Source: Pseudobdellovibrionaceae bacterium | GTDB lineage: Bacteria > Bdellovibrionota > FAC87 > UBA2466 > JACKAF01 | Direction: 5' to 3' | NCBI GenBank assembly: GCA_020635235.1 | Contig: JACKAF010000002.1 | Coordinates: 248,001-312,000, forward strand | Length of the DNA: 64,000 nt | Shown here: positions 16,498 through 24,203 of the stretch, one piece after another | How positions within the stretch are numbered: the first letter of the stretch is position 1 | How the letters are laid out: every line of letters begins with the position of its first letter | The notes under the pieces: generated by a model | What the model was told of the DNA's origin: nothing | Databases searched by the model: none | What the model saw: only the letters and a program-made list of their open reading frames with translations | Position numbers and translations under genes: made by a program

Positions 16498-16536
16498 ATC
16501 GCCGTTAAAAAGCGGTGGGATAGTATTGAATTTCTA

Positions 16537-16552
16537 ACACCTTAGAAGGTGT
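16537..16552. promoter_or_regulatory. Perfect palindrome, candidate activator site
   Basis: ACACCTT-AG-AAGGTGT is a 7-base perfect inverted repeat with a 2-base spacer. It is centred about 49 bases upstream of the -24 element at 16496. It is unlike the GTCTC and TTTGGTCCA elements, so this promoter may answer to another activator. Confidence 0.45.
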
Positions 16553-16638
16553 ATTGAAGGGAGGCCGATGTAGACCAAGCGAGTGCGGCCAGGTACTTTG
16601 CAGTGGAGCGACAATTCTTGTCGCTTACGTCGCGCTCC

Positions 16639-17940
16639 CTAGGGGGCGCTATCCGGAAGACAGATATTTACCGAGGTCCCTTGATCTAGCGTGGATCGCA
16701 CTTCAAAGGTGCCATTCCAAGCTTGGACCGTGTTCTTTGCGTGATAAATCCCAAGCCCGCTGCCGGCCCCTGAATCGCCCTCTTTGCCGAAGGTAGTGCC
16801 GCGTTCGCCGAGCTTACTCAATATGTGTGGCGGTATCCCTTTTCCCGTATCGGAGATTAGGATGGAATTGTGTTTGCCCAGTTTTCGAAGCGCTACGTGG
16901 ATTCTCCCACCTTTTTCGCGGGTAGCTTCTATGGAATTGTTCAAAAGATTGGAGAGCACACGCTTAAACTCTACGGGGTTGATTCGAGAGTAGAGTGGCT
17001 CGCTGCGCTCGGAATCGATTTCGATGTTCTGTCCCTGAAGAAGTAGCTTCTTTTCGGCGATGATTTCTTCGACTGGGCTTTGGAGAGAAACGGATTCAAG
17101 CTCATGGCCACTTCTTTCGCCCTTTTTGAGTCTCAAGTCTTGGCTAATAGCCTCGATGCGGTCCACAGCTCCGCGGATGATTTCCATTTCTTCGGCACTT
17201 GTCGCCTGAATTTGCGAGACAAGTTTCAGGGCGGTAAGCGGGCTTGCAATGTCGTGGTACACCTGCGACGCGAGCTCACTGCGGGCGCGGAGTGCACGGT
17301 TTTCGCGTTCTTTTTCCTCTTTTTCTGCTAGCACCTGCGCCGTGGTTTTGAAGGCCTCAAAGATGTTTTTCATTTCTGCCGATGTCGGACTTGGGGGCTG
17401 CGTGTGTGGGAGATCCTCGATGCGATCAAAGACCGCGATGAGATCGTTGAGCTGCTCAAGCGGTTGCAGCACTTCTCCGGCAAAGAGTAGACGCAAACGA
17501 CGGTAGCCAAGCAGAAAAAGCGCAAACAAACAGATTGTGGCGACAAGCAAAAGCGCCATGAAGCGAAAATCCAGCAAGTCCCACCACAGAAACTCCACTT
17601 CTATGTAGCCAAAATAATCTTCGGCGAATTGAAGTGGGATTTTCTTGTTGAAGCCTTCCAGAGGGGCGTCCGACTTGTGGTACGTGAGTTTTACGCGGCC
17701 GATGGACTCTTCGAGATTCTGGAGTAGCATCTGGAGCGCTTCAGCGTTGCTGTTATAGGCTAGGGCCAGAATATGGGACCTGTTTCCCGCAATAGCCTGC
17801 ATGGTCGCATTGTCGATAGCAACTTTGTTGGAGTGAAAAACAAAACCGATCGATGCGACGGTAAACAGGAAAAAGAGTACCAATACGAAGCCAAAGAGGC
17901 GTCGGAATTGCTCTTTAAACAGCGTGCCGAGTGAGGGCAT
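16639..17940 (-). CDS. Membrane sensor histidine kinase
   Basis: The protein is 433 aa. It has two membrane helices (about residues 14-36 and 128-150) flanking a periplasmic segment of about 90 residues, a HAMP-like linker, and a coiled coil rich in Glu/Lys. HisKA follows with Tyr-His-Asp-Ile-Ala-Ser-Pro-Leu. The HATPase has N box Asn-Leu-Leu-Asn-Asn-Ser-Ile-Glu-Ala, G1 Asp-Thr-Gly-Lys-Gly-Ile and G2 Gly-Ser-Gly-Leu-Gly-Ile, so it should be active. It is the last gene of the seven-gene operon, directly after a periplasmic binding protein, an arrangement that suggests the binding protein presents a ligand to the kinase. ATG 17940, 4 bases after the upstream stop, is preferred over a GTG at 17979 that would overlap the upstream gene by 35 bases. 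No response regulator is adjacent. Confidence 0.85.
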   Translation of the reverse strand: MPSLGTLFKEQFRRLFGFVLVLFFLFTVASIGFVFHSNKVAIDNATMQAIAGNRSHILALAYNSNAEALQMLLQNLEESIGRVKLTYHKSDAPLEGFNKKIPLQFAEDYFGYIEVEFLWWDLLDFRFMALLLVATICLFALFLLGYRRLRLLFAGEVLQPLEQLNDLIAVFDRIEDLPHTQPPSPTSAEMKNIFEAFKTTAQVLAEKEEKERENRALRARSELASQVYHDIASPLTALKLVSQIQATSAEEMEIIRGAVDRIEAISQDLRLKKGERSGHELESVSLQSPVEEIIAEKKLLLQGQNIEIDSERSEPLYSRINPVEFKRVLSNLLNNSIEATREKGGRIHVALRKLGKHNSILISDTGKGIPPHILSKLGERGTTFGKEGDSGAGSGLGIYHAKNTVQAWNGTFEVRSTLDQGTSVNICLPDSAP

Positions 17941-17944
17941 GCGC

Positions 17945-19060
17945 TTATTGGCTGAATTTTGAGACTGGCGCGTATCCACGTTCTGTTACCCGAAGTACGG
18001 TAAAGCTTTGGCCGGGGCACTTGAGGTTCGAGAGGCAGGACAGGGTGGATACTCCCTCATACGTGCGCTTGGCCGCCGCGAGTTCTAATACTTTTTTGCG
18101 TGTCACGTTGGGACCCGCCTCCAAGATGCGATCAATCAGGTAGTTCGCGGAGTCGTAAAACATCAAGGGGATGACACGAAATTCTTCTTTGCTCGTTTTC
18201 TCAAGCTTTGCCTGGACCTTTTTGGCTCCGGGGCTAAGAGCGTGCTTGGAATATTGGCGTAATGTATAGCCCTCAAACTTGAGGCCCTGAGTAAGCCGCA
18301 TAAGATCGCCCTTATTGTCCTCTCCCCAGGAATCAGAAGCGAGAAAGGGGCCGTGAAAGCCTAGCTTGCCGAGCGCTTTGATATACGGCGCTGTTGTAGG
18401 GGCAAAATTTGGGATGACTACCACGTCTGGATTGGACGCAACTACTTCTTCAGCGACGCTTTGGGAGTCCGATCGGCCCTCCAGGACCTTGAACAGTTTG
18501 CCAGAGTTTTTGAACTCCTCGGAAAAACTATTGTAGAAATTTTGGCAGTAGGGCCTATCCCACGCGACGATAAAAGCCGGTTTCTTTTTTCCAATCTTTT
18601 TCGCAAAGCCTTCAACACCGGCAGCAAGTTGGGCATTAGTGGCACTGAAGAGAAGAAGATTGGGCGCATTTTCAATAAGCTCTGTGGAGGTGGCATAGGG
18701 GCTTACCATTACGTAGTCGGTGCCTTGTAGAACCCGCGCACCGATAGAGGCGTACAGACTTACCGGCAGGCCGATGCCAGCAATACTGCCTTCCTCAAGG
18801 ATCCTCTTTACGACGGGAATTGTTTGAAGCGGGTCCTCAGGCATTTGGTAGCGTAGGAGGCTGAGCTTAAGGCCCATTTTTTTGAGCTCCGCGGCCCTTT
18901 CTTTGATCGCAAGTTCAACGGCGGCTTCAACCATCGGGTAAGTGGGTTTTAGGATTCCGGGCGTCGGATCTTCCACCATCAGGGCGAGTGTTATCTCACG
19001 CAAAGGGGCCGCGCTGGCCGCGAACGTAATCAGCATGAGAATCAGGCCAAGCGATTTCAT
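17945..19060 (-). CDS. Periplasmic binding protein, type 1 (Leu/Ile/Val-binding-like)
   Basis: The protein is 371 aa. It has a signal peptide (residues 1-18), then the alternating alpha/beta pattern of type 1 periplasmic binding proteins. Features include an early Pro-Met-Val-Glu-Ala-Ala-Val-Glu-Leu-Ala helix, Asp-Tyr-Val-Met-Val-Ser-Pro-Tyr-Ala-Thr-Ser, and Pro-Asp-Val-Val-Val-Ile-Pro-Asn-Phe-Ala. The hinge region is Gly-Phe-His-Gly-Pro-Phe-Leu-Ala-Ser-Asp. Members usually feed amino acids or amides to an ABC permease, but no permease or ATPase gene is present here. Instead a sensor kinase follows 4 bases downstream and a GNAT-like gene precedes with a 4-base overlap. A sensory role, comparable to LuxP with LuxQ, is therefore more likely than transport. 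That role is inferred from context. Confidence 0.8.
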   Translation of the reverse strand: MKSLGLILMLITFAASAAPLREITLALMVEDPTPGILKPTYPMVEAAVELAIKERAAELKKMGLKLSLLRYQMPEDPLQTIPVVKRILEEGSIAGIGLPVSLYASIGARVLQGTDYVMVSPYATSTELIENAPNLLLFSATNAQLAAGVEGFAKKIGKKKPAFIVAWDRPYCQNFYNSFSEEFKNSGKLFKVLEGRSDSQSVAEEVVASNPDVVVIPNFAPTTAPYIKALGKLGFHGPFLASDSWGEDNKGDLMRLTQGLKFEGYTLRQYSKHALSPGAKKVQAKLEKTSKEEFRVIPLMFYDSANYLIDRILEAGPNVTRKKVLELAAAKRTYEGVSTLSCLSNLKCPGQSFTVLRVTERGYAPVSKFSQ

Positions 19061-19857
19061 TTGGACTCCTCGATTTTTTTAACCCGCAGGTGTAGCGGGT
19101 AGGCCCCGTTGTGAAGCAGGTAATTCACGCTCTTGGAATTGATACGTGCGACGCCGGCAAAACGCGGGTCCTCCGAAAAACTAAAATGAATCTGGTGCCA
19201 AAGGCTCTCATGGATGGCGCGGCGGTCAGCGCTCGGTAGTGTCGAATCCACCCAAAAATGTACCGCGGTCGAATTGCCGCCCAATGGCGGAAAGTAGGCT
19301 GTGTCTAGCATCAAGTGGCCGACGAGGTCATCGCCTTTGTAGAACAGGGCGTGGTGGCTCTTTTCCTTGTTGATGCCGCCGGCAAAACTTTTCCTCGCTA
19401 CTTCCTTGATAGAATCCGGGTAGCCTCCGAGCACGGCTTCTACGTAATCCCGCTCCCAGCGCTCGGTGAGTAGCGCTACGGTGGCGGTATCGAGCGTCTC
19501 CACTATTTCCATCCTAAGTGGGGACGGAAGTACCGGTGTAGCGGCCGCAATTTTGGGTTTAGGTACGGCAAAACAAAACCACGAGTAGTATTTGGAGTTC
19601 GTCGGGAAGGTGAGATCAGTTTCTACGCTAAAAGCCGGATCCGAGATGAGAATAGTAAAGAGGTCTACGCCGTTAAGCGAGGTTACGGTATCTGCGAGCC
19701 TCTCGCCGTCCATCCCGCGGGTGCTTGTAAGATTGAGGTACAGGTGGTTTTCGTACTGGAACGGCTCTTCCAAACGGACATCCGAGCCGCGCACGCCATC
19801 GATGTAGTACTGGCCGCCTTCAATGGTGAGGGCTTTTTTGCAATATTCCATATTCAT
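19057..19857 (-). CDS. GNAT-like acyltransferase
   Basis: The protein is 266 aa, soluble. The C-terminal ~150 residues have the GNAT order of elements: a helix after Leu-Leu-Thr-Glu-Arg-Trp, the strand Ala-Leu-Phe-Tyr-Lys-Gly-Asp-Asp-Leu-Val-Gly-His-Leu-Met-Leu-Asp, then Ala-Val-His-Phe-Trp-Val and Ala-Arg-Ile-Asn-Ser-Lys-Ser-Val-Asn-Tyr. The canonical acetyl-CoA loop (Arg/Gln-x-x-Gly-x-Gly/Ala) is not clear, so activity is uncertain. The N-terminal 110 residues do not match anything I know. It overlaps both neighbours by 4 bases inside the operon. A plausible role is acylation of the product made by the alpha-oxoamine synthase, but nothing in the sequence shows the substrate. Confidence 0.5.
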   Translation of the reverse strand: MNMEYCKKALTIEGGQYYIDGVRGSDVRLEEPFQYENHLYLNLTSTRGMDGERLADTVTSLNGVDLFTILISDPAFSVETDLTFPTNSKYYSWFCFAVPKPKIAAATPVLPSPLRMEIVETLDTATVALLTERWERDYVEAVLGGYPDSIKEVARKSFAGGINKEKSHHALFYKGDDLVGHLMLDTAYFPPLGGNSTAVHFWVDSTLPSADRRAIHESLWHQIHFSFSEDPRFAGVARINSKSVNYLLHNGAYPLHLRVKKIEESK

Positions 19858-21044
19858 GCGGTCACCGCGCCAAAAACAAATTTCTTATGTACAAAAAAGG
19901 ACCAGAAAATAGAAATCCCAAGCAGCACCGTTTGGCCGATGACGACGTTGTTGAGTCCCCAGGACGGGATGAGCCACGACTGCATCCAGGACACCACTGC
20001 GAAACCGAGCCACGCAAAGAGCGTCATGAGTGTGCCCAGCGTGCCCTTGTTTTTGTGAGACGGAAAAATTGTGGGGATATGGCTCGCGTTTGAAAAAATC
20101 CACACCCGTGTGCAGGCGATAAATGCCATCATGATGCCGATCGAGACGGGGAGCGAAAAGCGTGGCCCGACAAGCTGAGAATAAAGCGCTACGGCCCCGA
20201 TGCCACTCACCCCGAAGACAATGGGGTAGGGGAAAAGCCGGAGAAGGACTGGGGCGAGAAAGGTCGCCCCGACCTCGCTAATCCCAAAATAGAGAAAGGT
20301 CTGACTAATGGCATCCGCAGGCATTTGAAAAAATGTCAAAAACCACACCCCGCCCATGCCGTAGAGACCAAGGTAAGCCATGCTGTTTAGAAAAATAGAG
20401 CCGTAATAGCTTAGAAAGTATGGCTGGGAGCACGCACGCTTGTATTCGGCGAGCGAATCCGCGAGCGTAACCGCCTCGCGCTTGGGCGCCTCGGCAATTG
20501 CGCTTCTCAGGAGCCACGCGACTCCAATCAGCCCGACGCCAAAAATGGTAAAGGCGGTCTTCCAACCAATTGAGGTGGCGAGTAGTCCCGCCGCGGGTAC
20601 GCCGAGCGCAATCCCCAACGGGCGGGCCGACATGACGCCGGTGAGCATGATGTGCTGGGCAGTTTTTCCGGACATCGCGTGGTACGTAACCCACCAGATG
20701 GTGCACGAGATAAAGCCTACCGAAAACCCAAGCAAGGCTCTCGAAAAGACTGCCGGGTAAAAATCGCCGCTCGTTACAAAGAGCATGAGCGAGAGCACGA
20801 CACCGATCAAGGAGGTGCCAATCAAGCTTTTAGGAGAAAAGCTATTGAGGGCAGCCGGCCCCAGAAACAGACCTATTGCAAAACCGAAAGTGCACGTGGA
20901 GATGAGAATGAGAGTGCTCTCCAGCGGTACTCCATAATAGTCATGGAAAACACTCACAAGAGGGGACACAGCATTATCTATCGTTGCAAAGAGCAAGATA
21001 GTAAGAAACCCTGCTAGGATTTTGATGTAGTCGTTTGGCGTCAC
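19854..21044 (-). CDS. Major facilitator superfamily transporter
   Basis: The protein is 396 aa with about 12 hydrophobic helices, the usual MFS size. The first half has Gly-Leu-Phe-Leu-Gly-Pro near helix 2 and an Arg-Ala-Leu-Leu-Gly-Phe-Ser-Val-Gly-Phe motif in helix 4. The helix 5 stretch Gly-Val-Pro-Ala-Ala-Gly resembles the antiporter motif C of drug:proton exporters. In this operon an exporter of the small molecule made by the three upstream enzymes is the natural reading. The gene lies 6 bases after the MaoC stop and overlaps the GNAT-like gene by 4 bases. Confidence 0.82.
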   Translation of the reverse strand: MTPNDYIKILAGFLTILLFATIDNAVSPLVSVFHDYYGVPLESTLILISTCTFGFAIGLFLGPAALNSFSPKSLIGTSLIGVVLSLMLFVTSGDFYPAVFSRALLGFSVGFISCTIWWVTYHAMSGKTAQHIMLTGVMSARPLGIALGVPAAGLLATSIGWKTAFTIFGVGLIGVAWLLRSAIAEAPKREAVTLADSLAEYKRACSQPYFLSYYGSIFLNSMAYLGLYGMGGVWFLTFFQMPADAISQTFLYFGISEVGATFLAPVLLRLFPYPIVFGVSGIGAVALYSQLVGPRFSLPVSIGIMMAFIACTRVWIFSNASHIPTIFPSHKNKGTLGTLMTLFAWLGFAVVSWMQSWLIPSWGLNNVVIGQTVLLGISIFWSFFVHKKFVFGAVTA

Positions 21045-21050
21045 GGGGTT

Positions 21051-21578
21051 TTAGTAGTTGGGGTCCAACCCCTCCTTCTTCGATTTCTTCGGCACCAGGA
21101 AGCTACGCTGGTAAGTCAGAAAAACTGTTCCGTCGGCTTTAAGCCCACGGGTTTCTACCGTTACGATTCCCTCGTCCGGCCGCGATTTGGATTCTCGCTT
21201 ATTGAGAATCGTTGTTTCGGCGTAAATCGTGTCTCCCACAAAGAGCGGGCTGACAAGTCGTATGTTGTCCCACCCGAGATTGGCCGTGCAGCGGGCCGAT
21301 GTGCCGTTGAGGCTCATGCCGCCGACAATCGCAAGACTTACTAGACTTGAAATTAGCGGGCGTTCCCACTCGGTCTTGGAGGCGTAGACGGAATCAATGT
21401 GAAGCGGGTGTGTGTTTAGGCAGAGAAGGGACTGCCAAATATTATCCACTTCGGTGATCGTCCGCCCCGGCCGGTGTTCCAGTGTGTCACCCACGACAAA
21501 ATCGTCGTAGTACATGCCGTGCACTTCTCGGTAGCGGTTCGGTCCGATTTGTTTGTACGCAGGTAATAGGGGTTCCAT
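21051..21578 (-). CDS. MaoC-family hydratase (mesaconyl-CoA hydratase-like)
   Basis: The protein is 175 aa, a single hot-dog domain. Near residues 25-65 it carries Phe-Val-Val-Gly-Asp-Thr, then Thr-Ile-Thr-Glu-Val-Asp-Asn, then Leu-Asn-Thr-His-Pro-Leu-His-Ile-Asp. This is the MaoC hydratase signature, close to mesaconyl-CoA / methylmalyl-CoA dehydratases. It should add water to, or remove it from, a 2-enoyl-CoA. The start ATG at 21578 overlaps the upstream stop as TAATG, a classic coupling signal; the in-frame extension to 21821 is only an antisense shadow of the lyase gene. Paired with the CitE-like lyase it could form or cleave a branched hydroxyacyl-CoA for the synthase at the head of the operon. 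Confidence 0.85.
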   Translation of the reverse strand: MEPLLPAYKQIGPNRYREVHGMYYDDFVVGDTLEHRPGRTITEVDNIWQSLLCLNTHPLHIDSVYASKTEWERPLISSLVSLAIVGGMSLNGTSARCTANLGWDNIRLVSPLFVGDTIYAETTILNKRESKSRPDEGIVTVETRGLKADGTVFLTYQRSFLVPKKSKKEGLDPNY

Positions 21579-22411
21579 TAGTGCTCCGTAAGATCCATGT
21601 AACGGCTTAGCATTTCCCGCGCTTGGTGTACGATCGGCGGTCCAATCATGTGGCCGTTGACTACAAAAATGCTTTCGTCGGTTTGGCTGCTTTTTTCCAC
21701 AATCGCGCGCGCGTGCTCTATAGAAAGCTGATCCGGTCCAAAACTTTGGTTGATGGTTTCGACCTGGCCAGGGTGAATGGCGATTTTTCCCGAAAAACCC
21801 ATTTGCCTCGCCATATTGCACTCTTCTGCGAGCTTGCGGCTGTTGTGGATCTCAAAGCATGGGCTATCGATGGCTTGAATGCCGGCCCCTGCCGCGGCGA
21901 GAACAATCGCGTGCCTGGCAAAGGCAAGGTTGCCCCAAGCGATATCGACGTTGATGTCGCGTGCAAAGTCGCCCGCGCCGAAGATAAGCGCTTCTAAGCT
22001 CTTTGTGGATTGAGCAATTTCAAGAGCCCGCGACAAGCCTTTCGCGGTTTCAATGATCGCGAAGTAGCGGATGCCTGGGTGCTTATCCTTAAGGGCGGAT
22101 TCCACCATGAGCACGTGCTCGGGTGCCTCTACTTTGGGGATATGAATGACATCCGGGGCGTCTTTGGATTCCAAAAGAGCTGCTAGGTCTTTAATTCCGT
22201 GCGGTGTTGTCGGGCTATTGATGCGCAGGCAGCGGGTGAGCGCGAGCTCGGGCATCCGGTGTGGGGCGAAGGCGCGCCTTCGGGCCTCATCTTTTTTGGC
22301 TTCCGGAATAGAGTCTTCGAGATCTGTGATGGCAGCGTCTGCCCCGACCTCAAGCGCTTTTACGAATTGGACTTGGAGTGCGGGTGTAACGAGTGAGCTT
22401 CTTAGTTTCAT
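21578..22411 (-). CDS. HpcH/HpaI aldolase / CitE-like CoA-ester lyase
   Basis: The protein is 277 aa, a TIM barrel typical of citrate lyase beta / malyl-CoA lyase relatives. Visible motifs are Thr-Asp-Leu-Glu-Asp-Ser-Ile-Pro-Glu-Ala-Lys-Lys-Asp-Glu-Ala-Arg, Arg-Ile-Asn-Ser-Pro, Ile-Pro-Lys-Val-Glu-Ala, Ile-Glu-Thr-Ala-Lys-Gly and Gly-Ala-Gly-Asp-Phe-Ala. The Asp/Glu residues bind Mg2+ in this family, and the enzymes make or break C-C bonds next to a CoA thioester. It overlaps the synthase gene by 4 bases and the MaoC gene as TAATG. Lyase plus MaoC is known from the ethylmalonyl-CoA cycle, but the other genes of that cycle are absent, so a dedicated biosynthetic role is likelier. Confidence 0.85.
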   Translation of the reverse strand: MKLRSSLVTPALQVQFVKALEVGADAAITDLEDSIPEAKKDEARRRAFAPHRMPELALTRCLRINSPTTPHGIKDLAALLESKDAPDVIHIPKVEAPEHVLMVESALKDKHPGIRYFAIIETAKGLSRALEIAQSTKSLEALIFGAGDFARDINVDIAWGNLAFARHAIVLAAAGAGIQAIDSPCFEIHNSRKLAEECNMARQMGFSGKIAIHPGQVETINQSFGPDQLSIEHARAIVEKSSQTDESIFVVNGHMIGPPIVHQAREMLSRYMDLTEH

Positions 22412-23655
22412 TGCGCCACCTCACTCTTTGCGGCGTTGCTCTCGGCGACTTCGGCAACGGCCTGTGCAAAGCGGAGCATGTCTTTTTCTTCAATGTCGGA
22501 ACGTAATAGGATGCGTACCCCTGCGTGTCCGCGCGGGACAATCGGGAAGTAGACCGGGGCCGCGTAAAAGCCGCGCGCCAGAAGCTGCTCGGCCATTTGA
22601 ATAGCCTGCTCGTCGGAGCCTGCCGGGATAAGGCGTACCGGAAGTTTCGCGCCGTCCTGAGGTGTTGAGACGATAGAGTCGAAGAGCGCGATATTTTGTT
22701 GCAGCTTCTTTTGTAGCCTGCCGAGTTCGTCAGACAGATGGAGCTCGGCCGACGCTTTGGTGGCGGCCATGGTCACGATACTCGCACTTTGGGACCAACC
22801 AAGTGGTCCGCCATGCCGGCGAATGACGCTGTCAAAGCGGTTCGAGTTTAGAATCGCAACGCCGCCGCCAGTACCGAAGCCCTTGTTGAGGCTTGCCATG
22901 ATAAGGGTGCGGGGGTTGAGCTCTTTTAGTTGAGAGCGGACAAAGCCTTCGCCGTTTTTGCCGGTAACTGAAATCGAGTGCGCGTCATCAAAATAGAGGA
23001 ACAGGCCGTACTTCTCTTGGAGCGACAATAGACCGTCCATGAGCGTGGTGCCGCCGGTGGAGTAGGCGCCGTCTGCAACATAGGCGACTCGCGGGTGCAC
23101 TTTGCAAATATCTTCGAGAGCGTTGAGATCGTTGTGCTCGATGGTCAGCACTTCGCTCTCATCGGCGCAGATGGGCTTGATGTACGCCATTGAGAAGTGG
23201 GCGCGTTTATCAAAAACCATTGTAGTGGGCTCACCGTCGGTGAGCTGGCCGGCTGCGATGAGTGGCAACAGGCTCGCGCTTAAGACGCTCGCCGAGAGAC
23301 CCAGTATCGCGTGGCCTCCGAAAATCTCGCCAAGCAGCTCTTCCGCTTCGTCCATGACTTTGGGACGGATCCGAACCGTAGAGAGGGAGAAGTGGACTTG
23401 GGAACCGTCCTCTAGGACGTCCTTCATGGCTTTCAAAATCTTGGGGTGGCGGTGTAGGCCGAGATAGGAGCAGGAGCAGAGGTTGAGGAACTCATGCCCG
23501 GTGCTGCTAACGAGCTTCCCGTCCGGGGTCGCCGTTGCCGAGATATCAATAAGGCCGTGGGATTGCGCCGTCGTCCAACTGGGATCGGACGAGGACACAA
23601 GCCGACTGGCGTTTCTGAATTTGTGAGGCGGTGTTGTTTTCACGATAGTCTCCAT
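22408..23655 (-). CDS. Alpha-oxoamine synthase (PLP-dependent acyl-CoA:amino acid C-acyltransferase)
   Basis: The protein is 415 aa, the right length for the family that includes BioF, KBL, ALAS, serine palmitoyltransferase and the autoinducer synthase CqsA. It has a Tyr-Leu-Gly-Leu-His-Arg-His-Pro entry motif, the PLP-binding Asp in Tyr-Phe-Asp223-Asp-Ala-His226-Ser, and the Schiff-base lysine in Ala-Ser-Leu-Asn-Lys258-Gly-Phe-Gly-Thr-Gly-Gly-Gly. Such enzymes condense an amino acid with an acyl-CoA, releasing CO2 and CoA, to give an aminoketone. It is the first gene of the seven-gene operon. No biotin genes are nearby, which argues against a BioF role. A weak sigma-54-type element and two GTCTC-type sites lie upstream. 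Confidence 0.85.
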   Translation of the reverse strand: METIVKTTPPHKFRNASRLVSSSDPSWTTAQSHGLIDISATATPDGKLVSSTGHEFLNLCSCSYLGLHRHPKILKAMKDVLEDGSQVHFSLSTVRIRPKVMDEAEELLGEIFGGHAILGLSASVLSASLLPLIAAGQLTDGEPTTMVFDKRAHFSMAYIKPICADESEVLTIEHNDLNALEDICKVHPRVAYVADGAYSTGGTTLMDGLLSLQEKYGLFLYFDDAHSISVTGKNGEGFVRSQLKELNPRTLIMASLNKGFGTGGGVAILNSNRFDSVIRRHGGPLGWSQSASIVTMAATKASAELHLSDELGRLQKKLQQNIALFDSIVSTPQDGAKLPVRLIPAGSDEQAIQMAEQLLARGFYAAPVYFPIVPRGHAGVRILLRSDIEEKDMLRFAQAVAEVAESNAAKSEVAQ

Positions 23656-23710
23656 TTACCACAAATAACGCATTGCATTAATAGGTTTTCTGCACACGGG
23701 TTCCTCTAAA

Positions 23711-23725
23711 GCAGGCTCCGTACCA
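23711..23725 (-). promoter_or_regulatory. Possible sigma-54-type promoter of the alpha-oxoamine synthase operon
   Basis: The minus strand reads TGGTACG-GAGC-CTGC, with GG at 23724-23723 and GC at 23712-23711, spacing 10. Two positions differ from the usual TGGCACG/TTGC. The call is strengthened by two enhancer-like sites 54-100 bases upstream. Confidence 0.42.
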
Positions 23726-23777
23726 CGCAGCAAAATAATAAACGGTAAAAATATTAATTAGTTAGAGTAAGCGCCCG

Positions 23778-23822
23778 CGTCCGCTTTTGAGACTAATTGT
23801 GCCCTGGTCTCGAAAGTGAGAT
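23778..23822 (-). promoter_or_regulatory. Candidate enhancer: two GTCTC-type sites
   Basis: On the minus strand GTCTCAAAAGCGGACG (23793-23778) matches the best form of the element, GTCTCA-N4-CGGACG. GTCTCGAAAGTGAGAT lies at 23807-23822 on the plus strand. Together they also make a larger inverted repeat around TTTTGAGAC and GTCTCGAAA. Confidence 0.6.
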
Positions 23823-23849
23823 CTGCTATGCACGCTGCGGTTTTCCCTT

Positions 23850-23880
23850 GCATAGAATGCATAATGTTATATAACTATGC
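23850..23880. promoter_or_regulatory. Palindromic operator candidate at the ribbon-helix-helix gene start
   Basis: GTTATATAAC at 23867-23876 is a perfect 10-base palindrome one base upstream of ATG 23877. It is flanked by GCATAG near 23850 and CTATGC at 23875-23880, themselves inverted repeats. Ribbon-helix-helix proteins bind such short palindromes, often at their own promoter, so autoregulation is plausible. Confidence 0.4.
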
Positions 23881-24203
23881 GCATGAGTGACGCGACGTTT
23901 AAGAGAATTAGCGTGATGATCCGGGAAGACCAGCATGAAAAGCTTCTCGAACTGGGCATCAACGTAAGTGGGCAACTAAGGGATCTTATCGATGATTTTC
24001 TCAGCGAGAACACCATCACGCTCTCGGTGAGTCCCGAGACGATGGAGATCTACCATCAGGTCTTTACGGGCACGGGGGCAACGGATGCCGAACTGGAGCC
24101 GTTGGTGGTCAGGGCGCTTCGCGACTTGTTGGCGACGCGGATTAGCCGGATGCAGAACTTGCAGAAGCGCTTAGAGAAAGGGGAGCTGCGTGACGAGCGT
24201 TAG
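23877..24203 (+). CDS. Ribbon-helix-helix-like DNA-binding protein
   Basis: The protein is 108 aa. Residues ~8-45 (Phe-Lys-Arg-Ile-Ser-Val-Met-Ile-Arg then Glu-Lys-Leu-Leu-Glu-Leu-Gly and Leu-Arg-Asp-Leu-Ile-Asp-Asp-Phe-Leu) fit a beta strand followed by two helices, as in CopG/Arc/CcdA proteins. The C-terminal half is a helical, charged segment. It could repress its own operon or the divergent alpha-oxoamine synthase operon. No toxin gene follows, so an antitoxin role is not supported. Either ATG 23877 or ATG 23883 may be used. The 3' end overlaps the NfeD gene by 14 bases. Confidence 0.6.
   Translation: MRMSDATFKRISVMIREDQHEKLLELGINVSGQLRDLIDDFLSENTITLSVSPETMEIYHQVFTGTGATDAELEPLVVRALRDLLATRISRMQNLQKRLEKGELRDER

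Noticed and set aside
16632..16649. Hairpin GCGCTCCCTAGGGGGCGC at the end of the seven-gene operon as terminator
   Set aside because: It is imperfect, has no T-run on the minus strand and overlaps the kinase stop region, so support is weak.
21579..21821. 81-residue N-terminal extension of the MaoC protein
   Set aside because: It lies within the CitE-like lyase gene in another frame, has a composition unlike MaoC proteins, and ATG 21578 makes a TAATG coupling with the lyase stop.
22408..23655. bioF or cqsA as gene symbol for the alpha-oxoamine synthase
   Set aside because: Family motifs are clear, but residues that distinguish BioF, KBL, SPT and CqsA cannot be judged without an alignment, and no biotin genes are nearby.
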